Below, piece by piece: positions 1 to 11,625 of a DNA stretch of 64,000 bases. The position numbers and the translations under genes are program-made. The DNA is taken from NCBI GenBank assembly GCA_030848705.1, contig CM061238.1, positions 53,235,133-53,299,132 on the forward strand, written 5' to 3'. This DNA comes from Heracleum sosnowskyi. Lineage: Eukaryota; Streptophyta; Magnoliopsida; Apiales; Apiaceae. Within the stretch, counting starts at the first letter, position 1. Every line of letters begins with the position of its first letter. Under the pieces are notes generated by a model. That model was not told the DNA's origin and did not search any database. It was given only the letters and a program-made list of their open reading frames with translations.

Positions 1-1
1 A

Positions 2-1449
2 TGGGGAAAACTTGCTGTTAAGACCGATGAAGAATATTAGAAAATTGAGGACAAACTGGTAGTTGTAATAGTTACAAGTACCAAATTGAAAATTTTCAAG
101 AGTAAGTTTATATATGTGTTTTTCCATTTATAATGCATTATTTCATTATCTTTTATTCTCACTTCCATATAATGCTACAGATTCTGTTCAAATTAGCACT
201 CTGCCATCGTCAAAAGTATATCTTAACTTGGACGATGAAGTCGTCACTGCAATGAAGAACATGTAATTTAACATTGTCAATGTTCCATCACTAATGATTT
301 GAATCTATAATAGAATTTTAATTAGAACATTGTAAATTGATTATACTTATTCAGGCTTGAGGAAGAAGGCTATAAGGCTCCGGAAAATTATTTGGCTTCA
401 CCACTGCCAAGTTTGTCCCATCGTGTTATTGAGACAATAACACTCAAGGAGCTTTCAGAGAAGACCGGCACTGATGATTTGAATGTTAGTAATTATATTA
501 ATTCCCTTTTTTTCAAACCTATATCTGAAACCATACATGTCAAATTGCAGAAGAAGTATTTGTATTTAGTCAATATTTTAACCGTCGAGCAAAGTGATAA
601 ATGGTGGTACTATAGTTGCAATTTTTGTCAGAATGAGGTCCTGAAACTCGAGGCAAGGTACAAGTGTGTTAGCTGTCCAAAGTCAATTCCAGTGGCTGAG
701 AAAAGGTTTATGTTTTCTAAGTACCAGAAATATATCTTATTTTATTGCCATAAACTATCACCAATACTATAGTATTATACCTTTCTTATTAAATTTCTGA
801 GTTATATTAGGTATAAGATTGTTGTACTTGCTGGAGACTCAACCGAGGCATTTAATTTTATACTCATGGACAAAGCTGCTAAGCGTATCCTTGGTCGAAC
901 TGCAACCAAGATGCTTGCTGATAACCTTATGGCAATGTATTATTTTTCATGAGTCTCATGCATCAATCTTACAATTTTTTGCATTACTACATTGTAAGTG
1001 ACATTAATTTTATACACTACTACTTTGTAAATCTTACAATTCAATAATTATGTTTGGATTTAAATTTTGTAGTTGGAAGGAACTGGTGAATACCCACCAA
1101 ACATTAAGAATATAGTTGGGAAGGAATTGACCTTCAGAATTGAGATAAGTTCAGACAATGTTTTGTTGCATAGCAGAATTTTCAATGTAATTGATGCTTA
1201 TGACAATGAATATTTGGCTTCGTCACCTTCTAATGCATCTATATGTGCAGTGGCAATTTCTTGCTTTTCTGAGGTATGCAACCTATATTACTTAAATTCA
1301 AAATGTATAACATATATGTCCACTTACGACTTCAAATGACTGATATCTCAGTAATTTTGATGCAGAATACCATAGACTTATCCAACTGTGATGATACACC
1401 AGGTTCTGTAAACTCCATTTCAAAGAAACCAAAAATGGTGATGCAATAA
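2..1449 (+). pseudogene. RPA1-like (DUF223) protein, C-terminal half, probably decayed
   Basis: Seven exons can be traced: 2-101, 181-262, 355-484, 551-705, 811-936, 1073-1273 and 1366-1449. Most have GT-AG borders and compatible phase. They encode the C-terminal OB-fold of a replication protein A large-subunit-like protein. A zinc ribbon is visible around 618-678 (CNFC then YKCVSC). RPA70 proteins bind single-stranded DNA; plant genomes hold many DUF223 relatives, often linked to Helitrons. Signs of decay: an in-frame TAG at 38-40, and a phase mismatch between exon 936 and exon 1073 with no better donor seen. The 5' half is outside the window. A functional gene with different splicing cannot be excluded. 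Confidence 0.7.
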
Positions 1450-2812
1450 TGTCAATCTTATCTGTATTAATGTATTACATTGTACTTCTATATAAATTTT
1501 TAGAAAATAGAGTTTTGATTTACAATTCTTCCTACTCATGTGGTATCATCTTTTCCTTTTTTCTTAATATCAGGAGATTTGAACCATTTTAAAACTTGGA
1601 ACTTCTGTGAAGTGTTTAGCAGATTGAAGAAATGGATGGTTGTTGCTGCTTTTTATCAAGTGTTTTCTAAATAATTTATAAGTTATTCCAGTCGGAAAGA
1701 TTGTTAACTTTCGTTTTGGTTTTTCAAGTTGTTTTGCATATGTCGTTTGTTTTCTTAGAATGGATGTTTGTTTTTATTTTATCGTTGGTTTACTTTGAAT
1801 GGATATATTCATCCTTTAATAATAAATTCTATGTTTTATTATATTCTTAAAGTTTTTGTTATTTGTATTCTATATTTGGATTAATGTTTAGCGATTGATT
1901 TTGAATGTATTTGTATTTGTATTTGTATTATCCATTTTGATATTCCTAATTCATTTAAAAAAATATTCAAGCAAATCATTAAACCAGAGTCATCACCGAT
2001 ATCAAATGGTGGGAGTAGGACTCTGTATTAGTAAAACTCCTAAATCTGGAAGTCGTAAAAAATAAACAAAAAGTATGACCGGCAACATTTAATTCATTTG
2101 TGTTTGAGAGTGTGATTGTAAAAGGATATCATATGTCCAGTATCAGTAAGTGTTAGTTGGTTCAAAATTACATATCCCTAACCAGTGGAACAAAATTCAG
2201 TTGGTTCAAAATTACATATCCCTAAACAGTGGAACAAAATTCATGGATGATATGAACTTCTGAAATGCAGTATATGCATTGCGATATTAATTATATTTAA
2301 GGTGTAGGAACGTCTGCAAATTCCTGATAAAGTTTTGATTTGTACCATGTACAAGAGGATGATTGGATGATTATCTGATTAACATCACACACGCCAATTA
2401 AGCCCATGATTAAATATCTGTAACTTTATTTTAACAAATTTGCCAGCTTATCAGCTATCAAATCACCTAACAGAATCATCGAAATCATGTTAACAGATTA
2501 ACTTAATTTATAGAAATCAAATTCTAACAAATCTTATCCTTTATCACATTATACAAATCCCTAATAATATTATGTTCCATTCATTCTGTAATAAATTTTT
2601 ATAGATGAGTTGTCTATAGGTTGATCATAATAAAATTTTACACATTATATTTAACAATCAGGTTCAATATCATTGTTGTGTATAGAAATCAGTTTACATA
2701 GTACTTATTACATTTTGTATTATGATTTCTCAATTTTATTATATATATGAATGACATTAAGCTAAGCTAATTCAATCACCTATTTATTTTTTTGTCATAT
2801 TTGCCTATAGAT
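1450..2812. other. Non-coding stretch between RPA1-like copies
   Basis: AT-rich DNA without a supportable gene. About 1670-2040 resembles 4125-4390 and 4680-4870 (the 3' flanks of the RPA1-like copies). A perfect-but-one tandem duplication lies at 2155-2242. Nothing else stands out. Confidence 0.6.
2155..2242. repeat. Tandem duplication, 44-bp unit x2
   Basis: Units 2155-2198 and 2199-2242 both start AGTTGGTTCAAAATT and differ at one base (CTAACC versus CTAAAC). Probably a recent replication slip. Confidence 0.9.
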
Positions 2813-4051
2813 ATGAATGCCCATCAACATCTTGCATCACTGAACGAAAGCACAAACAATTGGACTGTAAAGGTGAGGATTACAAGGATGTGGGTGACAA
2901 CCAATGGATATCAAGGTGATATAATTCGACATAATCTTATTCTCTTGGACTGCGAGGTATGTTTATTTCTTTTTTTTTTTGGTTTAAATATATCTTTCAT
3001 ATAATACAAAAGTTGTTTATCTTATCAATATATTCCAGAATAATCAAATGCATGCAATTGTTAGTCCCGAATTGTGGCATCTATTTCCTAACGAACTGCA
3101 CGAAGGAAGCTTATGCAATATCACCAATCTCCGTGTCGGGCCAACAGTTGGTAATTATAGGCCTGTAACACAAATGCATTTGATGATGTCTTTTTTGCAT
3201 ACAACTGTAGTGAATCTTTTGCAAGAACACTTTGTCATTTCTATACACAAGTTCGAATTAGTGAAACTTCAAGATTTGCATGATCATGCTACAGATTCTT
3301 TGTCACTGTATTCTAAAGGTTATCTTACAATTTAAACAACCTTATCTTTTTAGTTACGTTTAAATCAAATTAATATATTTTTTCCACCAATAGATATTAT
3401 CGGAGTGATGGAAAACCTACAGCCTATTCAGACTTTCGAGACAATGTATGGACCAAGAGATGTTGTCAAATTCTCAATTACTGATGGAAGGTAAAATATA
3501 TTTTTTCAATATTTTTTTGTATTATTTTTGTGATATTTTATTAAAATTTAGATAAATAGTTTAATTTCATCACTCCTACTTAGTAATATTTTTTTTTATG
3601 TTTGTTCTAAATAGTGTGTCATACCCTGTTTCCTATTTTGGACCACTCGATGCAAATACAACTCAATTGTATCATCCATCTCAAGAACCAAAGATTTTGA
3701 TAATATCAAGCACTAGAGTTGCAGGCAATATAGGTAAGAATTACATACGCCATGTTTAGCCCGATACATAATTTGTTGTCAAGTTTGGTTTTTAATTATA
3801 ATTGATAATAAAATTTACACCTTTTTTTTAAGGTAAAATTAAGATTTCCAATCTCTATTACTCAAGGATTTATGTAAATCTCGACTATCCCGTTGTTTTC
3901 AATTTCAGACAAAGGTAATATAATACATTTTTTCTAATTGTCAAATATATGTTGTAAATTGTAGTTTACTTTTATCTATGATACTAATTTTGGAATTTTA
4001 ATTTAAATTTTTAGGATGATAAATGAAGAATATCATGCTCCCGGGGAATGA
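2813..4051 (+). CDS. RPA1-like (DUF223) protein, N-terminal half, truncated
   Basis: Six exons with GT-AG introns and matching phases: 2813-2956, 3039-3318, 3394-3490, 3615-3733, 3833-3914 and 4015-4051. The start is the ATG at 2813, just after a possible acceptor, so an upstream exon is possible. The protein reads as the two N-terminal OB-folds of a plant RPA1-like protein (for example RNYRP-type and FSITDGR blocks), then stops with TGA at 4049 where a relative would enter its third OB-fold and zinc ribbon. The neighbouring copy at 2-1449 holds just that C-terminal half. It may be a truncated Helitron-encoded protein or a pseudogene; the frames are otherwise clean. Confidence 0.65.
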
Positions 4052-4426
4052 AAAATCGCCTCATACAAACAAAAGATTGAACATTGATCAAACCTTTGAG
4101 ATTTGCTGTTATGTAATAAATGGATTTAGTTTTTTTTCAATAGGAAAGATTGTTAACTTTCTATTTGATTTTTCAATTTTTTCTCTATGTTGTTGGTTTT
4201 CATGGATTGGATGTCTGTTTAGATTTTGTCATTTGTTTCCTTTGAATACTCATCGTTTGATAATAAAATCTACTTTTTATTCTACTGATAAAATTTTTGT
4301 TCTTTCTATTTTAAAGTTTTAGTAATGTTTAGATTTGTTTTTGTCTGTATTTGTGTTTGTAGTAGATATATTGATATAAGTCCAATGATTATGTTTTAAA
4401 AAACCATTTCACGGGTTCGAAAGGGA

Positions 4427-4621
4427 GATGATGTTGATCTCATTACAATTGTCATAGGAACTCCTGGATTGTTAGGTGCAAATCTTGCAAATTTAGTCAA
4501 TGTTGCAGCTCTTAAGGCAACAATGGATTGTTATAAAGTAGTGAACTTGGCTGATCTAGAATATGTCAAGCACGAGATCTTAATGCTAAGTGAAGGCAAG
4601 TTAGCTGTTATATTCAGTTAG
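4427..4621 (+). pseudogene. FtsH-type i-AAA protease fragment (AAA lid region)
   Basis: One frame of 64 codons ending in TAG matches the stretch after the AAA core in plant mitochondrial FtsH proteases of the FTSH4/FTSH11 type: a DVDL block, then GTPG, NLANLVNVAAL, a DLEY block and a degraded SERKSAVIS-like end. The usual GTPGFSGADLANLVN has changed to GTPGLLGANLANLVN. Neither the Walker motifs nor the HExxH zinc protease site is present. Only one exon-sized piece is present, between RPA1-like flanks, which is what Helitron gene-fragment capture produces. It cannot encode a protease. Confidence 0.75.
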
Positions 4622-5140
4622 GAAGGAGTTCCACCCAGATGAAAATGTGGTAGTTGCATAATAAGTTCTACAATTTTTTATATTGTGAAAGTTTTGTTTC
4701 TTCGTATTCTATACTTTGGAGTAATATTTAGATTTTGATTGTGTTTTCATTTCTATTAGCTATATTTATATCCTTACAACATTTCCAAAAGTGGTCAAGA
4801 AAATATTTAAAACAGAGACATCATTCCTATCAAATCGTGAGATTAGGATTCTGAATTAGTAAATTGATTAATCTAGAATTCATACATAATTCAGGAAAAA
4901 TGGAACAGGTTAGTGGTAAGGTTTTGTATTGATATGTCATGTATGATCCAACCTTTGGTGATATTACATTATTTCTATGAGTTTTCATCATGTCAAGGTT
5001 CCAAAAGGCCACCTTACATTTTGTGTTTATATTAGTCAATATAACCTGATACTGTTTTGTAGTTCTCAACCGTCGTCTGAATCCAATTCAGAAATTCGCT
5101 AGATCACCTTCAAACATCCATTATCATGATAAGAAAAGGA
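4622..5140. other. Non-coding stretch
   Basis: AT-rich. 4680-4870 repeats sequence seen at about 1850-2035 (RPA1-like 3' flank). The short minus-strand frame at 4830-5069 has no recognisable content. Confidence 0.5.
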
Positions 5141-5259
5141 GAATCTACCTCCCAATATTGGAAAACAAATTAGTAAACTGAATGGTGAAACTCTTTGCTC
5201 AGATAAAAGTAAGTTTGTTCTCCTTGGAAGCTTTTTGGTAATTTACCAAACTTTTGTAG

Positions 5260-5964
5260 GTCCGCGTACACCATTGGGAATTTCTCAGTCGCCTTCATTA
5301 ACTCCTCAATCTGGTACTCTTTTTTATCATATTAAGATCCTTTTACCTTTTTTATATATAGACTTTTTGATGCATGTCTGTAATACATGTGCTATGCAAT
5401 CACAGGCCTTGCTCAACGTTCCCTACTAATTTCTGCAAGTAAACCATTATCTACGTCACTTCTTCTTGATCAAAAACTATCGCGTTCTGGTAAGAAACAC
5501 CATACACTGGCTCACAAGTACTGTTTATATAATCATTTTAGTTCAATCACTTTAAACATACGCGCTAATTGGTCAACCAAGAAGTTAATAAGAATTAGAT
5601 TTATTGATATCAAATATTAACCAGCTGGTTTGATATATTTTTTTGGCGATCTGCAGAACAACCTGTGTCCACCAGTTCCATAAGGTTAGACAGATCATCA
5701 TTGGCACAGAGATCTAACATTGATTATCTACAGAAAAAGATAAACGTGTCGTCGCTTATCTCCCCATCTGCCAGACGGTTGGCAGAGATCGATTTCCAAA
5801 GTATTCTACACTTAACCAACAGTCTAAAACATGATGCATATAGTTCACTGTCGTATGATCACAACCTTTTATTTTCGCTTTCAAGTGTGAATTCTCATGT
5901 TTCTAAACCAGCAAATTCGGATTTAAAAGTGCAGACATCGGCAACTCACAAGAATATTTTTTAG
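5260..5964 (+). CDS. Unrecognised spliced gene (three to four exons)
   Basis: Exons 5260-5313, 5406-5489 and 5657-5964 have GT-AG borders and all introns are in phase 1, so the frame is open across all of them. A further exon ending at 5208 (same phase) would extend it to about 5141. The product is serine- and leucine-rich, starts with an RTPLG-type block, and ends at a TAG at 5962. I do not recognise a domain. Tails starting with RTPL occur in plant Helitron-associated proteins, so it could be part of the Helitron gene set, but this is a guess. It has no clear start codon. Confidence 0.4.
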
Positions 5965-6360
5965 AGACCCATGTATTTCATTCAGTTGGTTCACTAAGCG
6001 TACCTGAAAATTATTAAAAAGTCCACATAAACTAAATTGAATTTTGCATCAACAATAAGTTGCATCAAATGATACTGAACCAGGAAAAAAAAACTGTGAA
6101 GCTTAAATTAGAAAAACAATGTCGAACTTGCATATCTTAATATTTTATCCTTATAGAAGGATAACTAAAACAAACAAAAAATGTGCTTCACTGAACTTAT
6201 ACAAGACAAAACAACTTCTCTGTTGGGTAGAATCTTTAGTTTACAGATTATACCTTTATCTGCTTTTTCCAGCATCACTTACCAAATTCTAATTTACATA
6301 ATGTACGATAACGTTCCAACTTAAATTTTTTATCAAGATACTAAACTCAATATCCAAAAT
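5965..6360. other. Convergent 3' flanks, non-coding
   Basis: AT-rich interval between the unknown plus-strand gene and the stop of the minus-strand B3 gene. No feature seen. Confidence 0.5.
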
Positions 6361-9348
6361 CTATTGCTTTTCGACTTCAAAAACTATCCCATCGACTTCT
6401 TCCTTCATTGTAAAAACTAAATGCTGATTCGTAATAAATTCATTTTTTCCTGCAAAAGTATTCCACCCAGCTGAAAATCTGGTGGTTGCTTTTGAACAGA
6501 CCACACCAACTATCCAAGATCCAGCATCAGTTGTCAACAAAACCCTTTCCCCGGATTTCCAACTTCTGTTACGTGGTGTTATAGATTTTGGAATGTACTA
6601 TCACAATTGAAAATAAGGAAAATGAGAAAATTAAATAAAAACTTTCTCTTTGTTTTAAAGTAAAAGATCTATAGGTACTAATTAACATAATCATATAACC
6701 ATACCACGCCATGTGTTGATTTATCAATGTTCGATTTTGTTAACACTACAGTAAATTGCAGAGGTAAGTCCATTTGTTCATGATCCTGAATCATTTCCTC
6801 TTCTTCATTTTCAGATTCCTGTGCTTCAATTTCCATTCCAGAGCTACTGTCTCTGTTTTGTAGCTCGAATGACTGCCAATCATCCTGTAATTCAAAAGTA
6901 TGACATCTGTTATCGAATTTTTCCGGTGATTCACATAATAAAAACTTTTAATTACTATTTTATACATACCTTAACATTTCCAATATCTATTTTCTCTTTT
7001 TTCTCACTATCATCCTTAGCCACATTCTCTTTTTCCTTGCCTGAAATAATAAATATACAACCTTAAATTATTCACATACTCAGAAGACGTAGATTGTTTT
7101 TATAACTTATATGCCAAATATGAATTTTATAAATTCTTACTCTTACCAATATCATCCTTCCAATTAATAGACCAAATCCAGTTACTTCCTCCTCTAATGG
7201 AACAACCTTTTAGACGGTTAGTATAATCTATCTCTCTACCATCTTCTTGGTAAAGACGTCTGTGCAGGATAGTAGTATTATCCATTGTAAAAATAGCTGT
7301 CTCCTTCGGACACACATGAAAATAATCTAATATTTGAAAAATATTAGCCAAGTAACCTCCTATGAAACTATAAAATATGAATCTTTTTTCGCCACCAACT
7401 TCGATTCGATTAACCTCACTCATCATCTGTCCATAAGTTTCCTTAAAACATTTAGGAACAACCTGTTAAAAATGTAAACTATCACATTCTTAACTTTTTT
7501 TAAATTTTTTTAAAAAAAACAGGATTTTACAGCACATATTATAGAATATAATATCGAAAGGTTCACAAATACATACCAACATTCCTTCATTCATCGAAGA
7601 CCCGGATATTACTTTAAGAAAAGAAATATTCCAATCTCCATCATCTACAAGAATAACTAGAAGTAAATATATAACAAACTAAGGATGTATTGATTCCTAA
7701 TAGTACATTTTAAGTTTGATTTAATACATTTCCGGTTATTGATTATGTTGTCTGTTGCTTTAAATATGCAGATGTTGACGGTGTTGTCTTTACAATCATT
7801 TAATTTATAAAACACCAATGTATCTCCAGGTTCCAATTCTGTTTCCTTGGTAAAGGCCTGCCATCCGTTTCCAAACTCGCAGATTTCATCTTTCCTCTCA
7901 ATTGCAATTTCCCATCCTCTACTTACAAAGATCAAAACTAATGTATCACCATCTTTCCAATCTTTGTAAAGTTTTTCCAATCCTGTTTGCAGTCTCTGTA
8001 ATTTAAATTGACAAAGAAATAAATAGACTTTACTTATAAATTGAATTGGATTATGTCACTTAAAGTAGAATATATATTTTTATCAGTAAGAGGTTTGCTT
8101 ACCAATTTATCCATTTCTTGATCAATGTCTAAACTCTTTATTCTCATCTCGAAATAGTTTGCATAATTGCGATATGCATTAAAAAGCCACCGTGCACCAG
8201 CTTTCTCATATTCCAAGGTCGAAGAATTTAGGACATACTGATCCCTTTTCCAATTTGGTAAATATGGATTCTCTATGAATTTGTCCATATCCATTGTCTG
8301 ATAATTTGACTCAACGGCCGGTTCCTTAAAGATTCTTACAACAAAAAAACCCTCACCGTAGTAATCATACTGGAGAAGATTATATATCTTTACTCCAAAA
8401 AATTTGATAAACCTTCTCATACCATAGATTATCCTAGATTTTTTATCATATTTGGCTTCCCATTCGAAAATGTTGCAGTATAGATTAATGCGTGAAGGAA
8501 GGTCTGTCCCAAATTGTTTATGGAACGATAATGGTACTATCTGTGTAGTTAATAAAATTAAAGTAAGTTGCATATTACAGTACTATTATTAACGTAAACA
8601 TAACACTTACAAATGTCCCAAACCCATGTTCTACTGTGTTTGCAGAAATGAAGCTTGACACCAATTCTTTCATGCCTATTGTATCAAGAAACATTAATGA
8701 AAACATAAACTTACAGAAACTTGACTTTATTTTTAATACTGGATCAATCTTTTTACCTATATGTGGTATGTTAGAAATTTTGCTTTTCGACAACACTATT
8801 TCCTGTTGTAATCAATGAAAGGACAGACAATGGTTAGTAAAAACACATAATCCTTATAATCGATATAAATACTATTAGGAATCGACAATGGCTAATATTA
8901 GGAATACTATTAAGAATCCATATAAATAGTACTTATAATTTTAGAATCCTTATAATTGAACTGGTCAAGTAATTATTTAGAACTTCCGCTTATACACATA
9001 ATCTAAGATATCTTCACATACTAGGTTTCAATCTTTTTAATCATTAACAGATTTCTGAATCAAGAACATGCATATGTATTCCTAAATTAGAATCATCATT
9101 GATGATCAGAATTCAGAAAATTTAATCGATATCCATATACATATTCTAAGCAGACATTTTTGACTATTAAAGTTGATTCACATATATTGATAATTAGGAT
9201 TGAAAAAACTCAATCAATTTCCATACACATTCATGACAATTTATATACACCGATATACATAAAATGTAGAACCTAATTGTAATTGAAATCAACATGAATC
9301 ATTAGTTTAAGATCAAAGTTTATAAGTTAATAGATCACAAACCTCCAT
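6361..9348 (-). CDS. B3-domain (REM-like) protein with four B3 domains
   Basis: Minus-strand gene with introns. Exons in order: 9348-9343 (ATG GAG only), 8802 to about 8725, about 8680-8604, 8545-8104, 7992 to about 7728 or 7682, 7644-7577, 7462-7147, about 7031-6970, 6884-6705, 6597-6361 (TAG at 6361). Where determined, the phases agree. Four B3-type units can be read. Unit 1 contains IVPLSFHKQFG. Unit 2 has FGNGWQAF then ELEPGDTLVFYKL. Unit 3 has FLKVISGSSMNEGMLV. Unit 4 has FTVVLTKS, then YIPKSITPR and FSAGWNTFAG. B3 proteins bind DNA in the nucleus; REM members often carry several B3 units. No stop interrupts the exons. The tiny first exon is inferred from GAG|GTTTGT and ACAG|GAA borders. 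Lying inside a Helitron, it is probably a captured gene that may still be intact. Confidence 0.7.
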
Positions 9349-9863
9349 TGCTGACGATTAACTTCTAATCTTCACCCGCTTCCTTTTATAATTTTTCTTC
9401 CGATGAAAACTGATGCATGCAATATACTGATTTTGGGTTTTTGTTTTCCCTGTTTAGTTTAGAGTCCACTGTAGATGTTGGTTGTATTCAATTAGTCTTC
9501 GTGTAATAGATAGATGTTGGTTGTAGTCAATTAGTCTTCGGGTAATAGAATTGATTGATTCTAATTAGTAATTTCTTTTATCAATAATTGATTGCAATCA
9601 AATTTTAATATAAATTTATTAATTGTTATATATATTTTGGTATTTCTTTAATTTTAATTTTATTATTGAAGTTAATTTTAGTTGAATTTATATTTTAATT
9701 GCTTTAATATATTAAATTATTATTTAAAAAAAACTTAATCGCATTCCAATTTCATAAATTAATATTTTTCTTTGAAAATTGTGTATTATTGTATCAAAAA
9801 TATTAAATACATTTTCTATATAAATTTTCAATATATTTTTTCAATTTATTACAAATTACTAAA
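9349..9863. other. AT-rich 3' subterminal region of the Helitron
   Basis: Upstream flank of the B3 gene. It holds the 39-bp duplication at 9472-9549 and then about 300 bp of very AT-rich DNA. No gene. Confidence 0.6.
9472..9549. repeat. Tandem duplication, 39-bp unit x2
   Basis: Units 9472-9510 and 9511-9549, both starting TAGATGTTGGTTGTA, differ at two positions. Confidence 0.85.
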
Positions 9864-9893
9864 CCCGTGTGCGTAGCACGGGCATATTACTAG
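9864..9893 (+). other. Helitron 3' terminus (hairpin plus CTAG)
   Basis: Stem CCCGTG at 9864-9869 pairs with CACGGG at 9877-9882; then CATATTA and the terminal CTAG at 9890-9893. In Helitron biology this hairpin marks the end of rolling-circle transposition. The next base, T9894, is the T of the AT target. Confidence 0.9.
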
Positions 9894-10769
9894 TCTTCTT
9901 CAAGAAGTTGTTGTTTGATGATCAATAGTTCTTCATCAAACTCAACAACACTCTTTTTGAAGATGGGCTTTTCAACACTAGACAAAATGGTTGGGGCATT
10001 TTTGTTTGTGAAAGATTCTTTTCCTTTACCCTTTGCCTTCTTCCTTCCTTTATCATTCTCATAGTCAAAACCAACTCCAACCTTGCAATCTTTAGTGTGT
10101 TCCTTGTGATAGGTTTGAATAAGTTCAGAGGAGTTCTTGAAACTTCTTAGCTTTAATTCATTTTCAGCAATTTGTTCTCTAAGAGCTTTCTCTATTTGTT
10201 CAGCACAAATCACTTTGTTTTTGAGATACTAAATCTCCTTATTCAAACCATCAAGGCTCACAGCCAATAACTCAAGTTCCTCATTCTTTTCTGTAAGCTC
10301 AAGATTTTTGGCAGTTAGTCTATCAATTTCTTCATTTGCAACTAACATGCTAGTATGAATATTAAACATTTCAGTACTCATGTCTTCAACAGTTTGCTTA
10401 TATTGAAAGGGGGTCATATCAAGAGAAGTAAGAATAGGTACCTGACTTGAGGAATCACCATCATCAGAAAATGCCATCAAGGCATAGTTTGAGTACTCTT
10501 GTTCTCCTTCTTCATCAGAGTCATCCCAGCACTTTCCCTCAGCAATAAAAGCTTTACCCTGTTGTTTCTTGAGTAGAGCTTCATACTTAGCTTCAAGCTC
10601 TAAGTATGCTTTGTCCTTTCTGACCTGTTTAGGCTTTTTGCACTCAGTGGCAAAATGCCCAAGTTCATTGCAGTTATAGCATCTTATTTTGGACCTATCC
10701 ACACTCCCTGATTTGTATCCTCCTTTAGCAGCACCAGCAATACCTTTCCCTTTATTGAAGGAGGTTGAG
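9894..10769 (-). pseudogene. Element A: Ty1/copia gag fragment (D family)
   Basis: Middle part of a gag gene closely similar to D gag at 59894-60770. It contains the CCHC zinc knuckle (CYNCNELGHFATEC) coded near 10656-10686 and a coiled-coil-like region. The frame is broken by one TAG at 10229 where D has a glutamate codon. The left side is cut by the Helitron (9893/9894) and the right side by the LTR of element B. The rest of A lies outside the window. Confidence 0.85.
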
Positions 10770-11213
10770 TGTTAGGTCCTGATAAGTTTGTAGAAGGGGG
10801 GTTGAATACAAACTATACCGTTTTATCGAATTTGTCCTTTGAATAAATTAACAATTAAGAACAAATTAATGCGAAATATAAATGAAACAAGATTCAAGTT
10901 AAATATAAACTATATTAAACTTGAAGGGTGTTGCAAATACAATACGGATTACAAAGTATTTATCTCAAACTAATTAATACAAATTTAGAATAAATTCGAC
11001 ATGAACTTTTCTAATATTTGTAATAAAAAGATCGAATGCTAAAAGCAAAGTTCGAGATAAATTCTAGGGATATAAATCCGCTAGATAATCAAAGCAATAC
11101 ATGTAATCAACTTCTAGTGGTTTGGATTTAACAATACAAACTAGAATTAATTGCTAGAGAAGAAATGAGATCAAATGGCTTCTTCGTTCTTGAGAGAGAA
11201 ATGTAGAAAGTGT

Positions 11214-11432
11214 CCGGTATGACCAAGCATACTTCTACCAACTTTCGGTAGAACCTTAGAAAAGTAATCAATGTGTCGGTATGACCTGAGAAAAGTAATC
11301 GGCATGACCTAAGAAATCATTCTGTATGACCTACCAAAGTGCTGAGCAATGATTCGGTATGACCTTATAAATGACTCGGTATGACCTCAAATTATTCGGT
11401 ATGACCTTAAAATGATTCGGTATGACCTTTTG
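11214..11432. repeat. Dispersed motif array, TCGGTATGACCT, about 8 copies
   Basis: GGTATGACC and near variants occur eight times with 20-40 bp spacing. Element C has an AGTACTA array in the corresponding part of its LTR, so the array differs although the ends of the LTRs match. Confidence 0.85.
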
Positions 11433-11625
11433 TTATACCATTAAGTTAATTTCCTTTAATTAAATTAGTTAATTTAAATTCTGAATTAAATTAATTCTTT
11501 TCTAGAATTAATTTAATAAATAATTTAAACAACTAAATTAATTAATTTAATAAATTAATTAATTCTGAAAGAATCAATTTATTAATTAAATTGATTAATA
11601 ATTTAATTAATTAAAAGAAGATAAC
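11433..11625. other. Very AT-rich LTR segment
   Basis: Repeated TTAATTAA-type words, shared with the C LTR (33360-33610). No other function seen. Confidence 0.5.

Larger units (their letters stand above)
1..9893 (+). mobile_element. Helitron, 3' portion (5' end outside window)
   Basis: The right end has the Helitron signature: a hairpin with stem CCCGTG/CACGGG at 9864-9882, seven bases, then CTAG at 9890-9893, followed by a T. The sequence that resumes at 9894 is copia gag. The uninterrupted relative at 59893/59894 shows that the insertion lies between A and T, as expected for Helitrons. There is no target duplication on this side. The cargo is two RPA1-like partial genes, an FtsH fragment, an unrecognised spliced gene and a B3 gene. 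RPA1-like genes are known companions of plant Helitrons, so they may belong to the element rather than be captured. No Rep/helicase is visible; it would lie to the left if present. Confidence 0.85.

Noticed and set aside
392..772. Single-exon ORF starting at TTG
   Set aside because: It covers an RPA1-like exon pair plus the intron between; not a gene by itself.
4628..6495. Similar words at 4630 and 6460 (TTCCACCCAG then TGAAAAT)
   Set aside because: Too short to support a duplication; the second copy is coding in the B3 gene on the other strand.
8575..8796. Separate minus-strand ORF of 73 codons
   Set aside because: It starts with GTG and runs through two introns; it is part of the B3 gene exons.
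1..9893. Helitron Rep/helicase gene
   Set aside because: I searched for HxH replication-initiator and helicase motifs among the frames and saw none in the window.
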